Origin: RGIG990 sp045589455
GTDB taxonomy: Bacteria > Verrucomicrobiota > Kiritimatiellia > RFP12 > UBA3636
Direction of reading: 5' to 3'
Length of the DNA: 64,000 bases
Assembly: GCA_045589455.1 (NCBI GenBank)
Contig: JAZNPC010000088.1
Coordinates: forward strand, 42,208-106,207
Each line of letters opens with the position of its first letter. Position 1 is the stretch's first letter. The notes beneath the pieces were generated by a model. That model was not told the origin of the DNA. It worked only from the letters and a program-made list of their open reading frames with translations, and searched no databases. The translations under genes were made by a program, and so were the position numbers. Positions 43,491 to 51,110 of this stretch are shown in pieces.

Positions 43491-44789
43491 ATGCTAGAAA
43501 ATATTGAAACTTCAACGCTTAAGAATGGTTTAACTGTAATTACATACTCTAGAGACGACGTAGAGAGCGTTTCTACCACGTTTTATGTACGAGTAGGCAG
43601 TCGCTACGAAACAAAGAGCCAGAGCGGTATTTCTCACTTTATTGAGCATATGCTCTTCAAGGGCACAAAAAAGCGCTCTGCTCGTGATATTGTAAACTCT
43701 ATCGAGAGCCATGGTGGCGTGATGAATGCCGCAACCTCATATTCAAAGACATATTTTTACACAATTACCCCATACGATAAGTTTGAATATGCAATCGATA
43801 TCCTTTCTGATATCTATCTTAACCCTCTATTCAAAAAAGAGGATGTAGAAAACGAGAAAAATGTCATTTTAGAGGAGTATTTTGGCGATATGGATGATCC
43901 TATGTCATCAGCCTACGATAATGCCTTTTGCGCACTTTGGCCAGGCCACCCAATTGGTCAAAAAATTCTAGGTACACCAAAGACAATTTCCTCTATGACT
44001 CCGGAGCTTCTTGCGAAATACCATAAAAAGCACTATGTGCCTGCAAATACGGTAGTTGTTGTAGTAGGAAAAATCACACATCAACAGGTAATTGATGAGC
44101 TAAATAAGCACTTTAAAGGCAAGAAATTTGCTTCTAATAAACGCACAACATTTAAGCCTGCTTCTATTGATTTACCACTCACAAAAATCATAGCTGAAGA
44201 GCGCGAAATCAAGCAAGTTTCTGCCGTAATTAGCTATCGTCACGACAAGGGAATTACACATAAGAAGCACGATGCAATTTTGCTTTTGGGATATATTCTT
44301 GGTGGCAATATGAGCTCACGCCTGTTCCAGGAAATTCGCGAAAAAAGAGCCCTTTGCTACTCAATCAGCGCAAGCCCAATCTTCTTCTACGAAGCGGGTG
44401 CAATGCAAATTATGGTTGGTTTGGATAAGAGCAAGAGCCAGAATGGTTTAGTAGCTATTGCGAAGGAATGCAATAAGCTTACTAAAAAGAAGGTTTCTGC
44501 TGAAGAATTACAGCGTGCTAAGGATTATCTAATAGGCACAACGAGAACAGCCTACGAATCCACCTCTAGCCAAATGCGTTGGATTACAAGCACTCTTGCA
44601 CGAGACTCTTACAGAACACCAACAGAGCGCTGTGAAAGCATCAAAAAGGTCACTGCAGAGGATATTTTAGAGGTAGCAAAGGAAATATTTACAAATGAAA
44701 ACCTTTCTGTTTCCATCATATATCCAAAAGAAGGCTCAGACACCACCCCAGAAAAGCTTCTTGAGGCTATGCTATCTAAAGGTGTATGA
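43491..44789 (+). CDS. M16 family zinc metallopeptidase
   Basis: A 432-residue peptidase of the processing-peptidase/PqqL type. The inverted zinc motif is H49-F-I-E-H53 (SHFIEHMLFKGT), with the third ligand Glu in the ENVILEEY-type segment about 76 residues on. GGNMSSRLFQEIREKRALCYSISA is the C-terminal R/Y motif. It lacks a signal peptide and is a single-chain, half-size form. AAGGGACAAAT precedes the ATG. It lies between two repeat islands and converges with hydE. Substrate unknown. Confidence 0.9.
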   Translation: MLENIETSTLKNGLTVITYSRDDVESVSTTFYVRVGSRYETKSQSGISHFIEHMLFKGTKKRSARDIVNSIESHGGVMNAATSYSKTYFYTITPYDKFEYAIDILSDIYLNPLFKKEDVENEKNVILEEYFGDMDDPMSSAYDNAFCALWPGHPIGQKILGTPKTISSMTPELLAKYHKKHYVPANTVVVVVGKITHQQVIDELNKHFKGKKFASNKRTTFKPASIDLPLTKIIAEEREIKQVSAVISYRHDKGITHKKHDAILLLGYILGGNMSSRLFQEIREKRALCYSISASPIFFYEAGAMQIMVGLDKSKSQNGLVAIAKECNKLTKKKVSAEELQRAKDYLIGTTRTAYESTSSQMRWITSTLARDSYRTPTERCESIKKVTAEDILEVAKEIFTNENLSVSIIYPKEGSDTTPEKLLEAMLSKGV

Positions 44790-44871
44790 AGCACCACTTG
44801 CGTGCTATGAAGCGCACCTAAGATGTATAAAATACCTCTTAGGTGCATGAAGCGAAGCACAGCTTCATTTT
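44786..44871. repeat. direct repeat at M16 end, with hairpin insertion
   Basis: A 46-base unit (ATGAAGCxxCACxTxCGTGC.. AGCTTCATTTT) that includes the M16 stop codon is shared with 45512-45557. In this copy a 32-base hairpin (stem GCACCTAAGA/TCTTAGGTGC, 44814-44846) is inserted between two ATGAAGCG octamers (44807-44814 and 44847-44854). The hairpin may serve as the M16 terminator. Confidence 0.7.
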
Positions 44872-45511
44872 CTCCGTGCCTCCGTTCTCAGAAAAATCAC
44901 ACTACGTGTGCTCCGTGTTTCGCCGAAGGCTCAAGCGTCAGCGACAATCAGTGTGCGTGCTAACAAGCCATTTTATAAGACTTATAAGTCCTATGAGTCT
45001 TATTAAAATATTGCGTAGCAATGCTTCATATTGCGTGGCACCTCTCCGTGTCTCCGTTTTCTTTATTCTCCGCGTTTCGCCGAAGGCTAAAGCGTCAGCG
45101 TTTCAATCGTTGCACTCATTGCTTTCGCTTAACACGGAGTACGGAGGACAAAGGAGAATTGTACTAGCAATTATTAACAATAACCCCAGCATCCCTCCGC
45201 GTCTCCGTTCTCTGAAAAATCACACTACGTGTGCTCCGTGTTTCGCCGAAGGCTTGGAGTGCTCAAGGAGGCAAAGGGTTGCCACCTTGCCACCTCTCGC
45301 CCCAGCAACACCGGGCGGCAGAGCCACCCTCAAATTAACTTTTTAACTGACAAACTATCAAACTATAAAACTGTAAAACTATATAACTAAACAAGAATTA
45401 AATTAGTTTGCAAGTTGGCGAGTATGCGAGTATGCGAGTTTGATAGTTGGATTTTGAGGCGGCAGAGCCACCTTCTGGGAGGATGGAGCGCTCATAAATG
45501 AACATGAGAAC
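44872..45511. repeat. repeat island 5
   Basis: No gene. CACACTACGTGTG-CTCCGTGTTTCGCCGAAGGC units occur near 44898, 45060 and 45223, with CACGGAG units between. A copy of the 57-base repeat is at 45289-45335. A degenerate GTTTGATAGT-type run is at 45340-45455. The island is bounded by the 46-base direct repeats. Confidence 0.75.
45289..45335. repeat. dispersed 57-base repeat, copy 3
   Basis: Matches the first 47 bases of 20373-20429 and then diverges. The preceding 70 bases (CACACTACGTGTG.. CTCAAGGAGGCAAAGG) also match the 20.3 kb copy. Confidence 0.75.
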
Positions 45512-45557
45512 ATGAAGCAGCACATTCGTGCTATGAAGCGAAGCATAGCTTCATTTT
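45512..45557. repeat. direct repeat at hydE end
   Basis: The 46-base unit without hairpin insertion. It contains ATGAAGC/GCTTCAT, a 7-base stem, and covers the hydE stop codon (45551-45553). Confidence 0.7.
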
Positions 45558-46627
45558 GCGTGTGGAGAATCGCCTAATTCATTTAAGCGGAGAGTTTCAC
45601 CGATGCTTTTAACTGAAGCTTCAAGGGCAGCCATTGTTTCTTCAGCATTTTCATCTAGATTTGGCTTATTTGCGTATAATTGATAACCAGCACGATAACC
45701 AACTGCTGTTGCATTTGGCATAATTACATTGGCTCCTGCAAGTAAGCCACGCTCACGCCCATCTGGAGCAAGAGCTTGAAGTGCTGTGGTAGATGCTATA
45801 TTTACATCGTGTAAATATAAACGCGTGACAGCAATCATCTTTAGTCCTAAAAGTAGCTGTTGCTCCATATATTCCGATGTTACGGGAATATTTTCACCTA
45901 AAGGTGTATCTGGATGAGGTATATATGGTCCCATTCCTATCATATCCGCATCCACTTCTGCAAAAAATTCAATATCATGAGCGAGATCAAGTAGCGACTG
46001 CTCTGGCAATCCAATCATAACACCTGTACCAAGCTGATAACCAAGCTTTTTTAATGTGTGTAAGCACTCTACGCGACGCTCAAAAGAATGCCCTAGAGGA
46101 TGAAGCTTTTCATAAAGCTTTGGGTTACTAGATTCTATCCGAAGGAGGTATCTATGCGCCCCCGCATCACGCCATTGTTTATAGACACTCTCCTCCTGCT
46201 CTCCAAGCGATAATGTCACGCCTAAACCATTACCCCAACGAGACTTAATCTCAGCAAGTACATCTGCTATGAAGGCAGAGTTTGCGGAACTTTCTAGCTC
46301 ACCACCTTGAAGAACAAGCGACCCATAACCGGCAGAAAAAATAAACCCCGCTGTAGCTAATATCTCATCCTTTGTAAGGCTAAATCGTTCAATATTTTTG
46401 TTACCTGAACGAATTCCACAATAGTAGCAATTCTTTTTACAGATATTGCTCCACTCAATTAAGCCTCGAACACTAACCCGTCGCCCAATATAGCGCTCTT
46501 TGGCGCTATAAGCAGCCTTAAACAGCTTTTCCATCTCCTTATTAGTGGATATACTGAGTAGCTCAACTAACTCGTCACAAGTGAGATTACGAGGTTTTTC
46601 AAGGGCTTTATTGAGTAATTCAACCAT
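45551..46627 (-). CDS. hydE: [FeFe]-hydrogenase H-cluster maturase HydE
   Basis: A 358-residue radical SAM protein of the BioB/HydE group. The SAM cluster motif is C63-x3-C67-x2-C70 (SNICKKNCYYCGIRSGN). SLVLQGGE, VTLSLGEQ, YLLRIESSNPKLYEKLHP, QLGTGVMIGLPEQS and MGPYIPHPDTPLGE match HydE. The non-essential second cluster of some HydE is not evident. HydE supplies part of the H-cluster dithiolate pathway with HydG and HydF. trmL precedes it by 11 bases, so it is co-transcribed. PylB or BioB are less likely given GQGGE-type and PHPDTP features. Confidence 0.9.
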   Translation of the reverse strand: MVELLNKALEKPRNLTCDELVELLSISTNKEMEKLFKAAYSAKERYIGRRVSVRGLIEWSNICKKNCYYCGIRSGNKNIERFSLTKDEILATAGFIFSAGYGSLVLQGGELESSANSAFIADVLAEIKSRWGNGLGVTLSLGEQEESVYKQWRDAGAHRYLLRIESSNPKLYEKLHPLGHSFERRVECLHTLKKLGYQLGTGVMIGLPEQSLLDLAHDIEFFAEVDADMIGMGPYIPHPDTPLGENIPVTSEYMEQQLLLGLKMIAVTRLYLHDVNIASTTALQALAPDGRERGLLAGANVIMPNATAVGYRAGYQLYANKPNLDENAEETMAALEASVKSIGETLRLNELGDSPHAK

Positions 46628-46638
46628 ATCAAATTATT

Positions 46639-47088
46639 TTATTGAGAAATTTGTCTATACGCTTCGTAGGCAGTGATAGCCACTGCATTAGCTAAATTTA
46701 TGCTTCTTGCATGCTCGCCTGGCATAGGAATTTTGAATAGCTGATCCTTATAGGTTTCATAAAAAGGCTTTGGAAGGCCATGACCTTCGCTACCAAAAAG
46801 CAAATATGATTTCTCAGAAAACTTGCACTCATAGAGAGATTTTTCACCATGTGTGCTTAAGAAAAATAATTCCTCTGGTTTTTCTGTAGCTAGGAAATCC
46901 TCCCAAGAGTCATGAACTGTAAGCTTCAAATGCTGCCAATAATCTAATCCTGCACGAGCCACCTGTTTCTCATCTAGGTGAAAGCCCAATGGGCGGATTA
47001 AATGTAGATTCCAATCTAAACCTACACATACTCGTCCTATAGCACCTGTATTATGTGGAATTTCTGGATTGATTAAAACAATATTCAT
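46639..47088 (-). CDS. trmL: tRNA (cytidine(34)-2'-O)-methyltransferase TrmL
   Basis: A 149-residue SPOUT methyltransferase. ATG 47088 is chosen because INPEIPHNTGAIGRVC follows at the position it has in TrmL; a longer frame to 47130 would read through the upstream terminator. Motif 2 is YLLFGSEGHGLPKPF and motif 3 IPMPGEHARSINLANAVAITAYEA. It methylates the wobble ribose of tRNA-Leu isoacceptors. tRNA-Leu (TAA) and (CAA) occur in this window. It is 11 bases ahead of hydE. No clear promoter of its own. Confidence 0.9.
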   Translation of the reverse strand: MNIVLINPEIPHNTGAIGRVCVGLDWNLHLIRPLGFHLDEKQVARAGLDYWQHLKLTVHDSWEDFLATEKPEELFFLSTHGEKSLYECKFSEKSYLLFGSEGHGLPKPFYETYKDQLFKIPMPGEHARSINLANAVAITAYEAYRQISQ

Positions 47089-47100
47089 AAACTTTAGCTG

Positions 47101-47134
47101 AAAAAAAAGAAAAGGCGTGATTAAAACCACGCCT
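47101..47134 (-). terminator. terminator after the SurA/PpiD-like gene
   Basis: AGGCGTG and CACGCCT form a 7-base stem, followed on the minus strand by a run rich in T. It lies 20 bases beyond the stop and only 12 bases before the trmL start. Confidence 0.8.
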
Positions 47135-47153
47135 CATTTTTGATATAGAACCC

Positions 47154-48809
47154 TTACTCTTCGATTTCGCCTGTAGTTTCTTCTTCTAGAGACATGGTTG
47201 TTTCAAAATCCATTGATACTAGATTTGATCCCAACCAGTTGTACCACATACGAGGAGCAACATCTGCTTGAAGGCTATAACGAACAAATGGCTCAATTTC
47301 CATTTTTTCTTCATCAGAACCAGAAGCTCTATCAACAACTAATAGAACAGCTACAGAGTCATTAGAAACTGCAACAGGTGCAGAAACATCACCTTTTTGC
47401 AACTTGCTAACAACATCAATCATTAGTTTTTCTTCTGGAGATCCAGCAGTCATCAAAACATTACGAACTGAAGTTGTAATATTTGCTCCAACAGTAAGAC
47501 CAAACTCTGCAACTACTGACTCAAAAGTCTTGCCTGATGTTTGAATTTCAGATATAGCCTTTGATATTTCATCAACCTTTGCATCAAACAAAATGTAGCG
47601 GCGTTCAACCTGAGCATCTCTTAATACCTCTGCACGAATTTCTTCAAGAGCTGGAATATATGATGGTTGATGAGAATTATATGCTATCACAAAAGTTTGT
47701 GATTTTGCAAAAATTGGTTCATCAACATAATTTATATAATCATCACCATCGATAAGGCTAAATGCTGATTCAATATACTCTTGGGAATTCTGCATAACTA
47801 CTGGAGCAGGTGCATTTTGAGAGAATAGGTCTGTTGTAACAATTGTATAACCATACTCTGCTGCAAGTTCTTCCATAGTTAAAGAAGAGTTGTTAATAAG
47901 CTTTGTATTAAATTCATCTGCTGCTTCATAAGCTTTTAGTTCAGATGCTTCTCGAGCAACGTCAGCTACAATTAACTCTCTTACTTCTTCTAGTGGTCTA
48001 TAAGTTACTTCTCCACCATCAGTAGCAGGAACAGCAAACTTAATAGCTTTATATTCTTCGTAGTAGTATTCTATTTCTTCCTCTGTTACTGCAGATGGAT
48101 CGACAAATTTTGAAGCCTCAAATGCAATTTGGCGAACAGATATTTTACTTGGAACACGATAAGCTTCTTTATGTGATTCATAATAGGTCTTAAGCTCATC
48201 TTCTGTTACTTCAACTTCTGCCAAAACAATTGAATTTGTATAATAAGCTGGTGTAAAAGTAAAAGTATCTGTCATTGCATCAACACCAAGTTTAACTTCA
48301 CTTTCAGGCACAACTGATACTGTTGATAGAACATACTCACGAAGTCTCTCTATTGTCATATATGTACGAAGGAACTCCTCATACTGTGTCAAAGAGATAT
48401 TATAGAAACGCTGTAAAATAGTTTCTGCAATAGCCTTATCAAATACTCCACTATCGTTTAAGAACATTGGGTCATTAATAATTGGAGCAACAACAACCTC
48501 ATCTGGAATTACTATATTAAACTCCTCTTTAGCTGTTCTTAATGCAGCAAGCACCATCCATGTTTCTTTTTCTAGAGAGCATTCCTCGCCACAAAAGTTT
48601 CTACCCATATTGCGATTAAGATCAACAATGCGATAAACATTATTAAATTCCTGATTGCTAACAGGCTCTCCATTAAGTTTACCGATACCACTATCACCTT
48701 GTTGTGCGACCATACTATCTGACATAATAAATGCGCCGGCGACAACTATTGCGAATGCACCCCATAACCACTTGTTACGGATCATATTGTTGAATTTAAT
48801 AATAAACAT
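47154..48809 (-). CDS. SurA/PpiD-like periplasmic folding factor
   Basis: A 551-residue membrane-anchored protein. One helix at residues about 12-34 (WLWGAFAIVVAGAFIM) precedes a SurA-N-like region (LNGEPVSNQEFNNVYRI, VIPDEVVVAPIINDPMFLNDSGVFDK, YEEFLRTYMTIERLREYVLSTV). VTEDELKTYYESHKEAYRVPSKISVRQIAF resembles the start of a PpiC segment, but a typical parvulin active site is not clear. The family assists outer-membrane or secreted protein folding. It is the third gene of a cluster with the poly-Thr and FecR-like proteins and ends at a terminator. Confidence 0.72.
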   Translation of the reverse strand: MFIIKFNNMIRNKWLWGAFAIVVAGAFIMSDSMVAQQGDSGIGKLNGEPVSNQEFNNVYRIVDLNRNMGRNFCGEECSLEKETWMVLAALRTAKEEFNIVIPDEVVVAPIINDPMFLNDSGVFDKAIAETILQRFYNISLTQYEEFLRTYMTIERLREYVLSTVSVVPESEVKLGVDAMTDTFTFTPAYYTNSIVLAEVEVTEDELKTYYESHKEAYRVPSKISVRQIAFEASKFVDPSAVTEEEIEYYYEEYKAIKFAVPATDGGEVTYRPLEEVRELIVADVAREASELKAYEAADEFNTKLINNSSLTMEELAAEYGYTIVTTDLFSQNAPAPVVMQNSQEYIESAFSLIDGDDYINYVDEPIFAKSQTFVIAYNSHQPSYIPALEEIRAEVLRDAQVERRYILFDAKVDEISKAISEIQTSGKTFESVVAEFGLTVGANITTSVRNVLMTAGSPEEKLMIDVVSKLQKGDVSAPVAVSNDSVAVLLVVDRASGSDEEKMEIEPFVRYSLQADVAPRMWYNWLGSNLVSMDFETTMSLEEETTGEIEE

Positions 48810-48858
48810 TGTATTACCTTATTTTTGTTTTTTAATTTTAAATTTTCTTTTAAATACG

Positions 48859-48892
48859 ACATCCTACTTGGGTTTTGCCCCTCGTAGGATGT
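48859..48892 (-). terminator. hairpin after the poly-threonine gene
   Basis: ACATCCTAC and GTAGGATGT form a perfect 9-base stem with a 16-base loop, 27 bases after the stop. The following T content is modest, so it may terminate partially before the SurA-like gene. Confidence 0.6.
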
Positions 48893-48919
48893 AAAATTTT
48901 GTGTTTCTACAACAATTTA

Positions 48920-49693
48920 TTAACGACGACCAACAGGTGTTGGAGAAGGTTTTGTTGTTGGTGTTGTTGGTTTCACTGGCTTATCTGGCTTTACAGGAGG
49001 AACAACCTCAGGAGTAGGACGAAGGCCACCTGGTTGTGTTGTTGTTGTAGTAGTTGTTGTAGTAGTTGTTGTAGTTGTGATAATCAACAAACCATCTTCT
49101 CTTCTTTCAACACCAAAAACAATCTTGCGGATTTCATCATAGATTTCTTTGCATAATTGTGTTTGATATATACCAATTACGGAAACTGGCGCATCAACAA
49201 CATCTTCTGTAAGCTCAAGAACATCGCTTTCTATTTCATCCTCTGCAGCATCAAGGATTGTGCTATTTACAACACCAGCCTTATCTGTTGTAATAACGTG
49301 AACAACAGAAATAATGGCTCGAGCAAATTTAGTTTGTTCATCAAAGTCTTTTGCAGAAGTCATAATTGCCTTAGTCATTGCTTGGATAGCATCGGCAATA
49401 TCAGCATCTGAATAATCAACAACTGTTGCAATTGTCATAGTAACCAACTCAGACACTGCAGAAAGTCTATCCTTTGGAGATTGTGCTTCTGCTAGTTTGC
49501 TTGTTACTTTTTCAGAAACAGTATCTGCAAGAGAATCCTCACCTTTCTGTACAATCGCTTTAGACAAAGCTACGTAGTTAGCAACCTTTTCCTTATTGGC
49601 TTTACTACCATCGCCAGAAGCAGCATCTAGCATATTTAGGGAAAATGCAAATATCAACGCTGTAGCAGCAAAAATTGTAGAAAACTTCTTCAT
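48920..49693 (-). CDS. secreted protein with poly-threonine tract
   Basis: A 257-residue protein with signal peptide (MKKFSTIFAATALIFAFSLNMLDA). Residues 30-200 are alanine-rich helices (SEKVTSKLAEAQSPKDRLSAVSELV, YSDADIADAIQAMTKAIM), with no known domain. Then come 14 consecutive threonines coded by ACA/ACT triplets (49036-49077) and a proline/lysine/threonine-rich tail ending PTPVGRR. The tail resembles a cell-wall or surface linker. It lies 25 bases downstream of the FecR-like gene. Function unknown. Confidence 0.65.
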   Translation of the reverse strand: MKKFSTIFAATALIFAFSLNMLDAASGDGSKANKEKVANYVALSKAIVQKGEDSLADTVSEKVTSKLAEAQSPKDRLSAVSELVTMTIATVVDYSDADIADAIQAMTKAIMTSAKDFDEQTKFARAIISVVHVITTDKAGVVNSTILDAAEDEIESDVLELTEDVVDAPVSVIGIYQTQLCKEIYDEIRKIVFGVERREDGLLIITTTTTTTTTTTTTTQPGGLRPTPEVVPPVKPDKPVKPTTPTTKPSPTPVGRR

Positions 49694-49718
49694 AAAATAT
49701 CTCCTTCTAGTAAATTAA

Positions 49719-50786
49719 TTAAAAAATAAAATCGTCACTAAAGAAATCATCATCAGAAAAATCATCACTAGAATAATCTTCTTCGCCCATATCGTCGTAT
49801 GATTCGTCAGTAAATTCTTCATCACCCAAAAATTCTGAATCCATTTCTTCGTCTTCAATTCCCTCATCAAAAGACTCTTCAGAGCCGCCAGTAACAGCTT
49901 CACCTGTTCCTAACAATGACCTTAGAACGTCTGAAGGATTCTCAATGTATTGATAGTGCTCAACTGTTCCATTTGGCATAGTCATTAAAACAACTACAAC
50001 TAGCTTCTTTTGAATTTGTGTATAACTTCTCCAAATCTTGATAGTAGAACCATGTCTAAAGGTACTTTGATAAGGAGTATCGTCTCCACGATTTACACGT
50101 GCTGTAACTTCTCCAGAAGAAACAGTTATTCTTGTAAATTCTGGGTCTCCAAAAATTTCAAACACAGACTTACGGCGAGTCTTTAAAATTTTGAACTGCT
50201 GTCCTTCTAATGTTACCAAACCAGACTCGATTTTATACCTAGACTTAACTTGTCCATTTGCATCAGTTGCTACACGGATTTCATTGCGATCAACAAGGCC
50301 TGTTACTTCTGCAAGAGTTGTTTTGATTACAAAAGCATTTAACATTGCATCTATTTTAGCGTCTTCAACCTCGTCACCAGTCTTTGAACTTGGAATAGTT
50401 AAAAATGTAGATACAAAGCCTTTCTCAACACCAACATAAACCTTAGCATTACCAGCATCATCAAGGTTTTTTTCTGTTGTAATTACTGTATCCATTCCAA
50501 GTCTTATTTGATAATCATCAGCAAAGACCACCATTACTTCATTTTTCTGCTCTACTTCTTTTGGTAATGTAGGATCGACACCATCGACAATAATTTTTGA
50601 ACCATATGGATAACGAAAATCATCTTGAGCTAAAATTGGCTTTGTTTCTCCTGGGCGAAGAACCCAAACCTTTCCTGTAACCTTAGCAACGCGGAAAAGA
50701 GGATCAAAATAATCAACAGCAAATGCATTTGTACAAAAACAAACAGCTATAGTTACGACTGCCAATATTAAACCTTTAATTTTCAT
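49719..50786 (-). CDS. secreted FecR-like protein with acidic C-terminus
   Basis: About 355 residues, starting at ATG 50786, where GGAG sits 11 bases upstream; an in-frame TTG at 50801 is not used. A signal peptide (MKIKGLILAVVTIAVCFCTNAFA) leads to a FecR-like beta domain: FRVAKVTGKVWVLRPGETKPIL, YPYGSKIIVDG and EVMVVFADDYQIRLGMDTVITTEK. The last 60 residues are very acidic with many D, E and S (DEGIEDEEMDSEFLGDEE). A surface or periplasmic role is inferred. It is the first gene of a three-gene cluster with a promoter just upstream. Confidence 0.68.
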   Translation of the reverse strand: MKIKGLILAVVTIAVCFCTNAFAVDYFDPLFRVAKVTGKVWVLRPGETKPILAQDDFRYPYGSKIIVDGVDPTLPKEVEQKNEVMVVFADDYQIRLGMDTVITTEKNLDDAGNAKVYVGVEKGFVSTFLTIPSSKTGDEVEDAKIDAMLNAFVIKTTLAEVTGLVDRNEIRVATDANGQVKSRYKIESGLVTLEGQQFKILKTRRKSVFEIFGDPEFTRITVSSGEVTARVNRGDDTPYQSTFRHGSTIKIWRSYTQIQKKLVVVVLMTMPNGTVEHYQYIENPSDVLRSLLGTGEAVTGGSEESFDEGIEDEEMDSEFLGDEEFTDESYDDMGEEDYSSDDFSDDDFFSDDFIF

Positions 50787-50870
50787 GATTATGGTCTCCA
50801 ATGAATAAAATGCTTACAGTTAAATATATCAATTGGGCACAATAAACCCTTTCACATATAACTAAATAAT

Positions 50871-50899
50871 ATGATAGTAATTGTTGACATTAAAGTCAA
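50871..50899 (-). promoter_or_regulatory. promoter of the FecR-like cluster
   Basis: On the minus strand TTGACT (50899-50894) and TATCAT (50876-50871) are 17 bases apart. The -35 lies in the palindrome TTGACTTTAATGTCAA, a possible operator, 85 bases before the gene. Confidence 0.6.
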
Positions 50900-51082
50900 A
50901 CAAAATTGCTTGTTTTAGAGCCCTTTTTTTTAGTTTTTTGACTAATTTGTGACAAAAAACAGTAATCAGCGTATACATTGATTTAACGAATGAATAGAAA
51001 CACATAAAAGACAACAAAAAAAGGGCAACAATCTCATATCAAAATAAAAGCAGAGTAAACATTAAATTTTGAGCAAAAATGC

Positions 51083-51109
51083 AAAAAGCGTGGGAGGCCC
51101 ACGCTTTTT
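51083..51109. terminator. terminator of dxs
   Basis: AAAAAGCGTGGG and CCCACGCTTTTT form a long stem with an AGG loop, directly after the dxs stop. T-runs on both strands make it usable in either direction. Confidence 0.9.
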
Positions 51110-51110
51110 A

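Noticed and set aside
47088..47130. Longer TrmL start at 47130
   Set aside because: It would pass through the terminator stem of the upstream gene; the internal ATG places the family motif at the N-terminus.
51083..51109. Riboswitch before dxs
   Set aside because: The hairpin is after the dxs stop, not upstream, and is a plain terminator.
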